A DNA stretch of 64,000 nt from Paenibacillus sp. Soil787 (GTDB lineage Bacteria > Bacillota > Bacilli > Paenibacillales > NBRC-103111), in the NCBI RefSeq assembly GCF_001429545.1, contig NZ_LMSP01000048.1, positions 257,843 to 321,842 on the forward strand, given 5' to 3'. Both the position numbers and the translations under genes were made by a program. Positions 1-8,739 of the stretch are shown in pieces (the first letter of the stretch is position 1; each line of letters begins with the position of its first letter). Below the pieces are notes generated by a model. That model saw only the letters and a program-made list of their open reading frames with translations, did not search any database and had not been told where the DNA came from.

Positions 1-112
1 CCCTCCAAGTAATAGCTTAGCTTCTAACTTATTCATAGCTTGATATCATGATAACATACGTTGATATTGTCAATCCAAATATACTAAGCCGCCTTTTAGC
101 TTAATAGCAAAA

Positions 113-141
113 AGAGACCCCCAACAACGGGCTGAGGGTCT
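113..141 (-). terminator. Intrinsic terminator of the small membrane protein gene
   Basis: On the minus strand AGACCC pairs with GGGTCT and is followed by CTTTTTGC. It lies about 90 bases beyond the stop of the gene at 232-516, in the right orientation to end that transcript. Confidence 0.6.
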
Positions 142-231
142 AAGTTCATATTTTAAAGGGGGGCGACTTTTAGTATAATCTTAAATGATTTATGCCACAT
201 GAAAATAAGATTTCAATCATGTAACAATTAC

Positions 232-516
232 TTAACTTGTTGTGCTTCCATTTATTGCTTCTGTATATTTCCCCTCGACTTTTGTGAATTTGTTCCTTGT
301 TTGGACTACAACCTTTTGTTTCCAAATGCGATAAGAACTGAACAAAGCAATCATTAGCAACAAAATAAGCATGATTAACCAAATACCAGGTCGATTCATA
401 TCAATTAACCCTTTTGTATTTGCGAACACAAATACAGTAAGACCCAAGAACAAGATATACATTAAGACATTTGGAATAATCCAAGCAATTCTTAGTCCCA
501 TTTTTGGTTTAGTCAT
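232..516 (-). CDS. Small two-helix membrane protein, unknown function
   Basis: Protein of 94 residues. The start at 516 is chosen because GGAGG lies 8 bases upstream, whereas the longer reading frame to 564 has no ribosome site. Two hydrophobic segments are visible: residues 10-30 (WIIPNVLMYILFLGLTVFVF) and about 44-62 (IWLIMLILLLMIALF). A positively charged stretch (YRIWKQK) follows the second helix. No family is recognised. It stands alone, with a terminator downstream and an intergenic repeat upstream. Confidence 0.6.
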   Translation of the reverse strand: MTKPKMGLRIAWIIPNVLMYILFLGLTVFVFANTKGLIDMNRPGIWLIMLILLLMIALFSSYRIWKQKVVVQTRNKFTKVEGKYTEAINGSTTS

Positions 517-574
517 GATCAACCTCCAACTCGTTGCTGATAATCTATATACGTTTCCACACATTGGAAGTTGT

Positions 575-665
575 ATTAAACTGCCAGTTAGTGGAGCAGA
601 CTGCCATTATGCCGGCAGCCTGCTGTCATTGTGCTATCGTCTTCCGTTTGTTCAAGAAGCTTCAT
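575..665. repeat. Dispersed hairpin-forming intergenic repeat, copy 1
   Basis: Begins AAACTGCC, contains the imperfect hairpin GCAGACTGCC...GGCAGCCTGC, and ends with TGTCATTGTGCTA and a degraded CGTTT...GTTCAA tail. Similar blocks lie at about 4665-4765, 5533-5590, 9515-9580, 10200-10235, 18085-18140, 23868-23950, 33725-33800 and 35810-35900. A decayed mobile or REP-like element is the most likely origin. Confidence 0.45.
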
Positions 666-698
666 CATTATTTGCATAATATCTTTTTTCAAAAAAAA

Positions 699-1080
699 CT
701 ACGACTGACCAATTAACGTACAGTACTTGTTTTCTGTTTCTTTAAGGTATTTTGCTGGATTTCTTCTAAAGCGACGACGCTTTTTTGTTTCTTGTAACCG
801 AACAGACCATCTTTGTCTTTCGATTTGGAAAGTTTCATAGCTAACACTTTGAAGTCTGCTTAATAAATTCTTCTGGCGGAGAGCATCATCGACAAAAACG
901 ACACATTCTCCGGAGCGAACGATGTACTCGTTCCAACTTCGGAGTCCCGTCATTCTCCGATGGCGTGTTTTCGTTTTTCTGAAAAATCTCTCATGGTCAT
1001 TATTTGTCCGTGGGACATGAGAGTGGTCGTAACAGGTAAAAAGTCCTTTCCAGAACCCCTTCGTACAGCTCTTTAGATTG
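699..1080 (-). pseudogene. C-terminal remnant of a DDE-type transposase
   Basis: The minus-strand frame reads back from 699 through position 953 to about 1080 as continuous protein-like sequence. It includes VPRTNNDHERFFRKTKTRH followed by RRMTGLRSWNEY. The NN..E spacing before a basic RRMTG stretch is typical of the last acidic residue region of DDE transposases. The N-terminal two thirds of such a protein are absent and no terminal inverted repeats were found, so this is an insertion-sequence fragment. The exact IS family cannot be assigned by eye. Confidence 0.6.
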
Positions 1081-1506
1081 AAACCATGAGTTGATCATCT
1101 TCTTTGGTATAGGTCAAATCTACCCATTGTAACAAACACTGCATGTGGAATCGCCAGGCAAATCCAGAGGAGGATTACCATCTTCCAATAGAACGGAACG
1201 TACTGCAGCTATTTTCTGAAGGACTAGATAGTACATTTTAACGCAAAAAAGCCCCTAAAAGAGGCTTTTCATCATTTCAATTTGTTATCGTATCGTTAGT
1301 TATAAGAGAAACATTTTCTTCAATGTCATTAAAATCAACTACCACTTCAACTCTCTGCTTTACCACTACTTGTGATAAGGTTCTCCATAACATCTATAGA
1401 GCGAAATCGAAGGCACCTGATCGGGTGCCTTCTTTGCGGAAGTTATTCAAAATATACGAATTCGGCCCATATAAATAATAATATAAAAGTTTAGGGGCAA
1501 AGTCGT
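1081..1506. other. Non-coding stretch with two hairpins
   Basis: No convincing gene. It holds a weak hairpin at 1247-1269 (AAAAGCC...GGCTTTT) and a strong one at 1409-1432 (GAAGGCACC...GGTGCCTTC) followed by a short T run. Both look like terminators of genes no longer present. Confidence 0.5.
1409..1432 (+). terminator. Orphan intrinsic terminator
   Basis: Perfect 9-bp stem GAAGGCACC / GGTGCCTTC with a 6-base loop, followed by TTTGC. No intact gene ends here on either strand. Confidence 0.5.
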
Positions 1507-1614
1507 ATGAAAAAGATCCTCGTCATTGGTGCATTGGGTTCATCCTCTACGCTTGGCTTTCGATTTAAAATTTCTTCGCCAGCTCAATTGCTTGCTGCAG
1601 GGCCTTGCTCTTGA
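1507..1614 (+). pseudogene. N-terminal stub of an NAD(P)-binding epimerase or NmrA-type gene
   Basis: An ATG opens a frame beginning MKKILVIGALGSS, which closely matches the first beta strand and glycine-rich loop of NAD(P)-binding Rossmann proteins (usual form MKKILVIGATGxxG). About 14 codons later the frame runs into the 3' end of the convergent azoreductase gene and stops at 1612-1614. A deletion that joined the beginning of one gene to the end of its neighbour is the simplest explanation. Confidence 0.45.
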
Positions 1615-2215
1615 TTTCCTGCGCTTGTTCTTTATATTGCGCGACACCTTCCACAAAGATGGATTGGAAATCTTCAATGCCAAGGAGTTTCATCACCGCT
1701 CTCAAGTAACTGTCGCTAAAATTCAATTCTTGATAGTCTCCGTGTGACAAAATGGTTCCTGAAGCTTGAATGTGAGCAATCTTTTTGCCGGTTGCCGTGC
1801 CTACTAAGCCACCTAATCCCCTAAGACCGTTATCAGCCTGCTTGAACGTCATGCCCGGTACAGTAATCGCATCAATGTATGCCTTCAACACAGGAGGAAA
1901 TAAGAAGTTCCATACCGGATTTGCGATTACAATTTTGTCCGCCGAGACGAATTGCTCGACCAATTCCCTCATGCGAACGGCTTTCTCCTTGGCTTCGGGA
2001 CTCAGTTCATCAAAAGACGGACCACTTGGCGGTTGTCCCCAACGTTTCAAAAGATCTGCATCAATTTGCGGAATGTCAGCTTTATACAAGCCCAGATGGA
2101 TGATCGTATCGTTGGGATTGACCTCCCGATATGTCTTAATAAATTGTCTGCTGACAGATAGGCTATTGGTATCGGTGTCAAGCGGATGAGTGGTTATATA
2201 CAGCAATGTTGTCAT
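1565..2215 (-). CDS. azoR: FMN-dependent NADH-azoreductase family flavoprotein
   Basis: Protein of 216 residues with a flavodoxin-like fold, predicted to use NAD(P)H and FMN to reduce quinones or azo compounds in the cytoplasm. The start MTTLLYITTHP at 2215 is supported by GAGGG about 8 bases upstream. The phosphate-binding loop follows the first strand (HPLDTDTNSLS). The family signature PVWNFLFPPVLKAYID sits near residue 105, and a late GGLVGTATGKK loop is also typical. Length agrees with the AzoR family (200-220). It is divergent from a TetR gene with paired operators between them, so induction by electrophiles or quinones is likely. Confidence 0.85.
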   Translation of the reverse strand: MTTLLYITTHPLDTDTNSLSVSRQFIKTYREVNPNDTIIHLGLYKADIPQIDADLLKRWGQPPSGPSFDELSPEAKEKAVRMRELVEQFVSADKIVIANPVWNFLFPPVLKAYIDAITVPGMTFKQADNGLRGLGGLVGTATGKKIAHIQASGTILSHGDYQELNFSDSYLRAVMKLLGIEDFQSIFVEGVAQYKEQAQEIKSKALQQAIELAKKF

Positions 2216-2370
2216 AATCATTTCCCTCAACTTTCATTTTTTGTATGGTTAATGTTAAACTGCTTGCTGACTTCTATGAGTACACCTTTATTTAACTTTG
2301 CATAGCATCCTCCTTATACACCACGCTCATCATAAATTTGACAGCAGCAAGGCTCTTTATTAAAATGACA

Positions 2371-2420
2371 GAGACAGGTCTGTATCACTTGTAATCAAAT
2401 AATACAGACAGTTCTGTCTC
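2371..2420. promoter_or_regulatory. Paired TetR-type operators in the azoR/tetR divergent promoter
   Basis: Two related palindromes flank the centre of the divergent region: AGACAGGTCT near 2372-2381 and AGACAGTTCTGTCT at 2406-2419 (perfect 6-bp arms). The outer halves GAGACAG...CTGTAT and ATACAGAC...GTCTC also mirror each other across the centre. This arrangement suits a TetR dimer repressing both transcripts. Confidence 0.6.
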
Positions 2421-2480
2421 GTGTCAAATTGAATTTTATAACTGTAAGAAATATGACATTATAGTGAGAGGAAGGTTGTT

Positions 2481-3050
2481 ATGAAGAAAAAAGAATCCGC
2501 TAAGGAGCGTATTTTAAATGTGGCCTCCGAGTTATTCTATTCAGAAGGTATACGTGCCGTAGGGATAGATCGGATTATTGCCGAATCAGAGGTTGCCAAA
2601 GCCAGTTTTTACCGAAACTTCGCAACAAAGGATGATCTAGTTGTTGCTTTTCTGGAACAACGCCAAATTCGAAGCCTCTCCAAGGTCGAGGAAGCAAAAA
2701 ATCTGTACCCGGATGAGCCGGTTAAGCAGTTGCACTATTTGATTCGAATATTATCAGAAAGCATAAAGCATCCCAATTTTCGAGGGTGTCCTTTCACGAA
2801 TACGCTGCTTGAGTTCCCCGATGCTGCGCATCTCGGTCATCAGACAGCTTTGAAGTGCCGTGTCGATCATGAGGGCGAAATCGCAAAAATCGCCCGCCAA
2901 GCTAAGGCTAGGAATCCTGAAGCTTTAGCTGCACAACTAGAAATGCTTTATGGTGGTGCTATCGTGGATGCCTATATTAACAAGCCCACATTTGATAGCC
3001 ATAATTTTTACGACGCTGCGATGGTGCTTGTTGAATCTCAGTTAACCTAA
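2481..3050 (+). CDS. TetR/AcrR family transcriptional repressor
   Basis: Protein of 189 residues. The first 50 hold the TetR helix-turn-helix (ILNVASELFYSEGIRAVGID, then AKASFYRNFATKDDLV). The remainder is an all-helical ligand domain containing GCPFTNTLLEFPD. GAGGAAG lies 7 bases before the ATG. The neighbouring divergent azoreductase and the palindromes between them indicate that it controls that gene and itself. The ligand cannot be read from the sequence; oxidants, quinones or dyes are the usual partners of such pairs. Confidence 0.85.
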   Translation: MKKKESAKERILNVASELFYSEGIRAVGIDRIIAESEVAKASFYRNFATKDDLVVAFLEQRQIRSLSKVEEAKNLYPDEPVKQLHYLIRILSESIKHPNFRGCPFTNTLLEFPDAAHLGHQTALKCRVDHEGEIAKIARQAKARNPEALAAQLEMLYGGAIVDAYINKPTFDSHNFYDAAMVLVESQLT

Positions 3051-3226
3051 ATCCCTGGTTTGTCTGTGAACTATCATTTTTTTAAAAAGGTGAAACTCTA
3101 CAAGTCCATTTTTTGAAAAATAGGTTATACAATCACGCCTCTCTGTCTACTCCATCATACTTTATGGGTGTGAAAGGAGAGGATTGTCTTGAGGCATAGC
3201 CATCGTAAAAATATTTTCGATTAAAG

Positions 3227-3256
3227 CGTCAACCTTAATTGGTTGGCGTTTTTTGT
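3227..3256 (+). terminator. Hairpin plus T run upstream of a tiny ORF
   Basis: CGTCAACC pairs with GGTTGGCG (one G-T pair) over a TTAATT loop, followed by TTTTTTG. It may end the tetR transcript or act as an attenuator for the short ORF that starts 20 bases later. Confidence 0.5.
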
Positions 3257-3275
3257 TTTTAGGAGGGGAATCATT

Positions 3276-3368
3276 TTGATATTTAATAATAAAGAAGAGC
3301 TAGACATGTTTTTTAACTCACTAAATAGCTATTACGCTAACAAGAAAGTACGACAAGTTCTGCTATAA
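3276..3368 (+). CDS. Possible 30-residue peptide or truncated gene start
   Basis: A TTG codon preceded by AGGAGGGG at ideal spacing opens a 30-codon frame (LIFNNKEELDMFFNSL, continuing to VRQVLL). The strong ribosome site implies translation now or in the past. The frame stops at 3366 and nothing downstream continues it. The product is not recognised; it may be the surviving start of a deleted gene. Confidence 0.35.
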   Translation: MIFNNKEELDMFFNSLNSYYANKKVRQVLL

Positions 3369-3543
3369 GCACCAAACAGTGCGAAAAGCAGGAGATTACA
3401 CGAGTAATCTTAACTTTACAACCAAGGATGGGAATGACGGAACCATGTATCTCGAAACCATCTCGCCAATACTCCTGCGCGCGTTATGTTTAACAGAACA
3501 TAAGGTGTGAAGTACAGGTGGATAGAAGGTTAGAGCCATTTTG

Positions 3544-3574
<31 letters not shown>

Positions 3575-3583
3575 ATAAAGCCC

Positions 3584-3614
3584 TTGACTTCGAGTTTACT
3601 CTAATACGTATAAT
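3584..3614 (+). promoter_or_regulatory. MerR-type promoter with 19-bp spacer
   Basis: TTGACT at 3584-3589 and TATAAT at 3609-3614 are separated by 19 bases, the over-long spacer typical of promoters activated by MerR-family proteins. The spacer contains the palindrome GAGT-TT-ACTC (3592-3601), resembling AdhR-type operators. It drives the broken MerR and Gfo/Idh genes that follow. Confidence 0.7.
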
Positions 3615-3687
3615 TTGATATCGAAATGGACTTCCCCCAGCAAGCAGCGGGGAATTAGACACGCTTAGATTAAAGGTGGTTTTCAGT

Positions 3688-3903
3688 ATGTACTCAATCA
3701 GCGAAGTGTCGAAATTAACTGGCATTTCTGCATATACTCTCTGATATTACGAAAAAATAGGTGTGCTTCCTAAACCCAAACGTCTGGATGGAAGGCAAGA
3801 CGGGATTAGGCGATACGATGATCAAGAACTTCATTTTATCAACTTTGTTCATGGATTGAAGCAAACCGGAATGAAAAAAGGAATTTTTACTACAGATTGT
3901 TAA
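3688..3903 (+). pseudogene. MerR family regulator, interrupted by an in-frame stop
   Basis: The frame starts MYSISEVSKLTGISAYTL and then meets TGA exactly where MerR proteins have the R of the TLRYYE motif; a CGA to TGA change explains this. It continues in frame as YYEKIGVLPKPKR and later YDDQELHFINFVHGLKQTGM, a normal MerR DNA-binding domain, then runs out at TAA 3901. The C-terminal half is lost. GGTGG lies before the start, and a 19-bp-spacer promoter with a palindrome lies upstream, as expected for an autoregulated MerR gene. Confidence 0.75.
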
Positions 3904-3929
3904 AGAATACGGCAATGGAGATAAAAAAA

Positions 3930-4585
3930 ATGGATAAAAAAATGCGTGTTGATATCATTGGGGGATCGGCTAACAATCAATGGGCAAGTTCAACTCACAT
4001 TCCTGCATTGCAACGGCTTCAAAAATTTAGAATTACGGCAATCGGTACGACTCGAATGGAAAGTGCGGAGAAAAGTGCTTCCTTATATGGGGTTCCTCAT
4101 GCATTTGCGGATTCAAACGTATTATCGCAACATCCTGATGTAGATATGGTCATTGTAAGTGTTAAGGTTCTTGGTCATTACGATGCGGTCATGACAGCCC
4201 TCAATGCTGGAAAACATGTTTATTGTGAATGGCCTTTAGGTTTAAATACTTCTCAAGCCATTTCGATGAATCATCTGGCATTGGAGAAAAAGGTTCACAC
4301 TGCGGTTGGTTTGCAAGCCAGACAATCCCCTGAAGTTAACTTTGTAAAAGACCGGGTTATTAAGGGATATCTCGGAAAAGTGCTTTCTTGGATCAATATC
4401 GTTGGGTTCCTGATACAATCCCTAGCGGACCAATCCTCAATGTTGCACAAGCGCTCGAAAAATTCGGCAAGGATATTTTAGAGGGAACGGATTACGTTCC
4501 TACTTTTAAGGATGCAGTAAAACTTCACACACTCCTTGATCTAATTCAAAAAGCCGCCGAAACTGGTGAACGCCAGGTTCTTTAA
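3930..4585 (+). pseudogene. Gfo/Idh/MocA family oxidoreductase with internal deletion
   Basis: The first part (MRVDIIGGSANNQWASSTHI) is the NAD(P)-binding half, with AGKHVYCEWPLGLN as the conserved active-site strand (usual E-K-P replaced by E-W-P). After GKVLS near 4387 the frame changes and sequence resembling the family C-terminus follows (WVPDTIPSGPILNVAQALEK, ending ETGERQVL). About 150-180 residues of the dehydrogenase domain are missing and the two parts are out of frame. With the dead MerR gene immediately upstream, this looks like a decayed MerR-controlled operon. Confidence 0.75.
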
Positions 4586-4664
4586 GTTGCTGGGTACCGG
4601 ATGCTAACAGCAACTTTTCGCTTTCTCCGAAGATCGGCAGGCAATCTTAGAACACAGAAATGTT

Positions 4665-4765
4665 AGTAAACTGCCGTTTACTTCAACGACCAGGAGTAGA
4701 TCGCCGTGGCGCCTGCTCCTGTCATACTCATTTCGCTATAGTTTCCGTTAGTTCAACAAGAACCT
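4665..4765. repeat. Dispersed hairpin-forming intergenic repeat, copy 2
   Basis: TAAACTGCCG start, CAGGAG...CTCCTG hairpin and a TTTCCGTTAGTTCAACAA tail. This is the most complete copy of the family listed at 575-665. Confidence 0.5.
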
Positions 4766-4769
4766 TTCG

Positions 4770-5294
4770 TTATTTGAGAAAATAATTCCTTACCTCTTGC
4801 CAGTTGTTTACTCTAACATAGCCTGTTTCTTTAATATTATGTGGAGATGTAAACAAGATTCCCTGGCCGGGGAATCTTTTAAAATGTCTTACATTATCGT
4901 CAATAAGATAGTTTGCATTAATAACACTCTTATCACCACAAAAGACAAAGTTCATATCATTCAAGAAACTAAAATGTTCTTTTAACCATTCATACTTTGC
5001 TGTAAATGATGTTGGAAACTCCATTGCAGCCGTAGTAATAAAAATTTCGTAATGTTCGCCTAATTCCTTTATTACTTCTTGACTATCCTTCATTACTGCT
5101 AAATCCCGAAAAAAATTAGGTTCGGTTAAATAATTCATAATTTCTTCTTTCAACTGAGGGCGTAATTCTCTTAGTTTTTTCCCTTTCAAGTCTTCAACTG
5201 TAATATTTTCGTTGTACTCTCGATTAAAAAGTGCTAATTGTTTGGGAATAAAATCAGCAATTACTTCATCCATATCTATTGCAATTCTCTTCAT
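4770..5294 (-). CDS. 5'(3')-deoxyribonucleotidase (NT5C-type HAD phosphatase)
   Basis: Protein of 174 residues, expected to dephosphorylate deoxynucleoside monophosphates. HAD motif I is IDMDEVIADF (both Asp residues at the start), motif II is the TTAAM segment near residue 88, and the acidic motif IV is LIDDN near residue 134, preceded by DKSVINANY as in the NT5C family. AAGGGG lies 7 bases before the ATG. It is a single gene between two intergenic repeats and appears intact. Related proteins are also common in phages, but no phage genes are adjacent. Confidence 0.8.
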   Translation of the reverse strand: MKRIAIDMDEVIADFIPKQLALFNREYNENITVEDLKGKKLRELRPQLKEEIMNYLTEPNFFRDLAVMKDSQEVIKELGEHYEIFITTAAMEFPTSFTAKYEWLKEHFSFLNDMNFVFCGDKSVINANYLIDDNVRHFKRFPGQGILFTSPHNIKETGYVRVNNWQEVRNYFLK

Positions 5295-5614
5295 AACAAA
5301 TCCCCTTAATATGTACAGTTTATTTTATTATTCAAGATTTCTTATGAAACAGTGCTAATGCTATTAGTGTACCAATGGAAGCCGCAGCTAATATTATTCG
5401 AAAGTTTCCAGCAAGGTCAAATTCCAAATGGCTTTTAGCAAAATCAATAAAATTTCCCGTCATAGTTCCCTGAGATATATTTCAATGATTTTACGAATAA
5501 CTTTGATCACTCCTCTCTTCTCTCCGTTACTTCAACAGGCTGCCGAGTAAGACGGCAGCCTGTTGTTATTGTGCTAACGCCCAGCGTTAGCTTAGCGCTC
5601 TTGTTTTATCCCGA
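5295..5614. repeat. Intergenic stretch with repeat copy 3 (perfect hairpin)
   Basis: Arms CAACAGGCTGCC (5533-5544) and GGCAGCCTGTTG (5554-5565) form a perfect 12-bp hairpin, followed by TTATTGTGCTAACG. It lies just downstream of the secreted protein ending at 5615 and may serve as its terminator. Nothing coding is seen in the rest of the stretch. Confidence 0.5.
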
Positions 5615-7207
5615 TTATTTGTCGGTCAATGATATTGTCTGTATTCCGGAGTCGCCTGAAGTAGCAACGAGAATTCCCTCGTCAGACGTGAGTACGCGCG
5701 AAATCGGATCCGCCACTTCTAGTCGCAGACGGCCTGAACCGTCCAGCAGTACGACACCGTAGTCTTCCTTTTCGCCAAGTCGGCAGATGAGTTGATTGTT
5801 CAGCACTTGCACTTCGGAGACTGGCGTCATCCATACGAGCGGGTCTTCTTCGTTCGGATCGGCCTGGTACAGATCAAATTGGTTCGCTTCGTTCTTGGTT
5901 GTGTAGTATACATTGCCATCGATGCTGTCAAACCATGACACAGCATGGTCGGACAGTTTCATTTCTCCCGTTCCGTCCAACGTAGACGAATATAATGCTT
6001 TGTCCTTGTCTTTTACATAGTATAGCTTGCTATTGATAATCCGGAACCAACTGACACTTGTGTCGACGATTATAGCGCTTTTATTCGTTTTTAGGTTGAT
6101 TTTGCAAATTTTATTAGCGTCGGATTGGCCGCGTGAAGCCAGTACGTACACTTCGTCTCCAAAGATGGCGGTGGAGGAATCGCTGCTATATCCTTCGCCG
6201 CCGTTGTACGTGGCATGTACACCGTATTTCACGCCCGACTCTCCGACACCCTTACGTCTCGTCTCATCCAGCCCTGGTGGTAACAAATACAAGTTGCCAC
6301 CTTCGAACGCCGAAGCACCTTGAAGGACGATCAACGTGCCGTAAGGCGTGTCCTGGAAGTTCAAATACCCTGAATGCATCAATACAGCTTTCCCGTCGTC
6401 ACCGATTTTCACGAACTTGTCGCTACCCATAATATTTCCACCGAGGTGATAGGTAAACCACAGCGTGTTGTTACGGATTTGAAAGGTTAAATTCTTTTGC
6501 AGTCCTTCAGAGGTATTGATGTTATACGAATAAATCTCTTCCTTATCGGACGGCGTCTGCACAGGAGCCCGATATACATGGTTCGTCGTGTCCGTTGTCT
6601 CTACAAAATAATAATATCCCTTGAAAAAGGCAACATCGTTCTCTCTGGCATATACAGGAAGGCCTACCGTTTGCAGCTGTGCGTTATGGGACTGAATTGA
6701 AAGACCGTCCACCGTATTCCAAATGTAATCCCAGCTAAACTGGTCATGTGCGAACCTCCAGGTAAGGGGGAAGTACGTAACATCCCGGAAGCTTAGGAGC
6801 GGATACTCCTCCTTAGCGTTGTCGATTGTCTGACCGTTCACGGTAATGGCCGAAACTGGCACCTCCGCGCGATAGGATGCCGCATTGCGGTGATCCGACT
6901 TGTAAGAGGCATAGGCCGAAGCCACCTGCCCCTGATAAATCCGGAGCCCCTCCTGCTTAGACCAACTGGCTTCCAGCCCTAGCAGCCGAGAATCGTACCA
7001 GGTCATAGGGAAGTACGTGATGTCCTTATAAACCAACAAGGGGTACTCGCGATACGCGTTATCCACCAGGTGTCCATTCAATTTCACCTTATATCCTGGA
7101 ATAGTCACCTTCACATCCGCCGAATTGGCATGCGCCTGTCTGGTATGGGCAAGCATAGGCAAGCTCAGCGATCCGATTAGAGCGAATAAAGCCAATTTAT
7201 TCTTCAA
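5615..7207 (-). CDS. Secreted DUF5050-type beta-propeller protein with copper-amine-oxidase N-domain-like repeats
   Basis: About 530 residues. The start is taken as the TTG at 7207 behind GGGGGAG. A signal peptide (LALFALIGSLSLPMLAHTRQAHA) is followed by two copies of a stalk-domain-like unit: VKLNGHLVDNAYREYPLLVYKDITYFP and, about 90 residues on, ITVNGQTIDNAKEEYPLLSFRDVTYFP. The rest consists of repeated blades of the type KLYYVKDKDKALYSSTLDGTG and NVYYTTKNEANQFDLY, characteristic of DUF5050. It probably binds cell wall or polysaccharide outside the cell; no catalytic residues are apparent. No operon partner. Confidence 0.7.
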   Translation of the reverse strand: MKNKLALFALIGSLSLPMLAHTRQAHANSADVKVTIPGYKVKLNGHLVDNAYREYPLLVYKDITYFPMTWYDSRLLGLEASWSKQEGLRIYQGQVASAYASYKSDHRNAASYRAEVPVSAITVNGQTIDNAKEEYPLLSFRDVTYFPLTWRFAHDQFSWDYIWNTVDGLSIQSHNAQLQTVGLPVYARENDVAFFKGYYYFVETTDTTNHVYRAPVQTPSDKEEIYSYNINTSEGLQKNLTFQIRNNTLWFTYHLGGNIMGSDKFVKIGDDGKAVLMHSGYLNFQDTPYGTLIVLQGASAFEGGNLYLLPPGLDETRRKGVGESGVKYGVHATYNGGEGYSSDSSTAIFGDEVYVLASRGQSDANKICKINLKTNKSAIIVDTSVSWFRIINSKLYYVKDKDKALYSSTLDGTGEMKLSDHAVSWFDSIDGNVYYTTKNEANQFDLYQADPNEEDPLVWMTPVSEVQVLNNQLICRLGEKEDYGVVLLDGSGRLRLEVADPISRVLTSDEGILVATSGDSGIQTISLTDK

Positions 7208-7367
7208 TCCCACTCCCCCTAACATCAAAAAATACTAATATTGGACGAATTCGGATATCTCTCCCACCTTACCAAGGATAAACGACTCCGTCGTTTTTCA
7301 GGGACGAGCGCGTTTATCAAGGTAGATGCGAAGCAAAAGTATCAAACTTATACTTTCTACTTAAAAA

Positions 7368-7391
7368 GCGTTCACCAAGTAGAGTGAACGC
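7368..7391 (-). terminator. Terminator of the serine hydrolase gene
   Basis: GCGTTCAC and GTGAACGC form a perfect 8-bp stem. On the minus strand it is followed by TTTTTAAG, about 95 bases past the stop at 7486. Confidence 0.65.
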
Positions 7392-7485
7392 CTAATTACT
7401 TCAAAACTTTTTTGTCCTTCAACACCTGTAATTATCACCGTCCCAATATGGGAAGGGATTATCTAATTCGATGTTTTTCAGTTTT

Positions 7486-8649
7486 TTAGTCCAATGCCCC
7501 GTAAATGGCAGCCCGCAGTCGGGAATGAATGAAGGGCTCAAGGCTCGGAAGCAACTGCTGCATGTACACGACAGACAATTCTTCCTTCGGATCGATCAAC
7601 AAGTACGACCCGGCTAGACCGGCCCAGCCAAATTCACCGATCGAGCCGTTGATGCCGCCGGCTGCAGGATCGATCATAACACGGACCCCCAAACCATAGC
7701 CATAACCATTCATATGCGGCCAGTTGAAATCCTTGAGCTGCTGTGGACTTAAATGATTGGTCGCCATCAATTGAACCGTTTTGGGACTAAGAATCCGCAC
7801 TCCGTCCAGCTCTCCGCCCTTTGCCAGCAGCTGCGCAAACCGGCTGTAATCGCCGATCGTCGAAAGCAAGCCGCCTCCGCCGCTTTCATGACGACTTCCC
7901 GGTTGATAGTGGGCGTCCATCCTTGTATTAGGGGTAAGCGTGCCGTCTTCTGCACGATCGTACATGGTGCATAGACGAACCCGCTTCTCGTCCGGTATCC
8001 GGAATGAGGTGTCGGTCATCCCCAACGGATCGAAAATTTCCTTCTGCAGAAACTCTCCGAATGTTTGTCCGGATAGTACTTCGATCAATGCAGCCAAGAC
8101 ATCATGGCTTGTACCATACTTCCAGTGCGTACCGGGATCAAAAGCCAGCGGAACGGATGCCAACGCTTTGGACAAAGCTTGCATGTCTACGGTCGCAACA
8201 GCATTCTCCATGAATGTACGGGTTTGTCGTTCGGTTTCCGTGCTGTCCCCGCCGTAAGTTAGTCCGGAGGACATCGTGAAAAGATCCTTGATCCGGATCG
8301 GGCTCGCCGCAGGAGATAATGACTTGGCGCCGTATTCGTTATATCGGTACACCTGCGGACTTTTGAACTCCGTCAGGTATTCCTCCAACGGATCGTTAAG
8401 CAGACAAAGTCCTTTCTCATAAAGCATGAGCGCCGCTGCACAGGTAATCACCTTAGTCATCGAATAGATCCGGTAGATAGTATCCGGAGTGATCTCCTTC
8501 TTCTTCTCCAAATCCGCATAACCCAGGGTTTCCTGATATACAACTTCTCCCCGCCGAACAACAGTACAAGCACAGCCGGCAGGTCCCTTTTCCATGACGC
8601 TCTTCAGCAGCGGAGTCAACCGCTCATTCAGTCGCTTACTTGGGTTCAT
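7486..8649 (-). CDS. Serine hydrolase of the beta-lactamase / penicillin-binding-like superfamily
   Basis: About 387 residues. The start at 8649 has GGGAGGGG 9 bases upstream. The nucleophile motif SMTK (SxxK) lies near residue 63, the second motif is YGT (near 179, in place of YxN), and GWAGLAGSY late in the protein stands where KTG occurs. This layout matches EstB-type esterases and class C-like proteins rather than a true cephalosporinase. No signal peptide is visible, so it is probably cytoplasmic. Substrate unknown; esterase or D-amino-peptidase activity is plausible. Confidence 0.75.
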   Translation of the reverse strand: MNPSKRLNERLTPLLKSVMEKGPAGCACTVVRRGEVVYQETLGYADLEKKKEITPDTIYRIYSMTKVITCAAALMLYEKGLCLLNDPLEEYLTEFKSPQVYRYNEYGAKSLSPAASPIRIKDLFTMSSGLTYGGDSTETERQTRTFMENAVATVDMQALSKALASVPLAFDPGTHWKYGTSHDVLAALIEVLSGQTFGEFLQKEIFDPLGMTDTSFRIPDEKRVRLCTMYDRAEDGTLTPNTRMDAHYQPGSRHESGGGGLLSTIGDYSRFAQLLAKGGELDGVRILSPKTVQLMATNHLSPQQLKDFNWPHMNGYGYGLGVRVMIDPAAGGINGSIGEFGWAGLAGSYLLIDPKEELSVVYMQQLLPSLEPFIHSRLRAAIYGALD

Positions 8650-8739
8650 TTTCCTATCCCCTCCCAGAAACGTTTTCAACCATTATTATAACATAATCTT
8701 CCATAAGGGTTCCGAACCCTTATATTCCATCCAATTCAT

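Noticed and set aside
170..382. Minus-strand open frame of 70 codons
   Set aside because: Overlaps the small membrane protein gene, which has the better ribosome site and hydrophobic pattern.
7486..8649. Beta-lactamase antibiotic resistance gene
   Set aside because: SxxK is present but the YxN and KTG positions are atypical and no signal peptide is seen; an esterase-type serine hydrolase is more likely.
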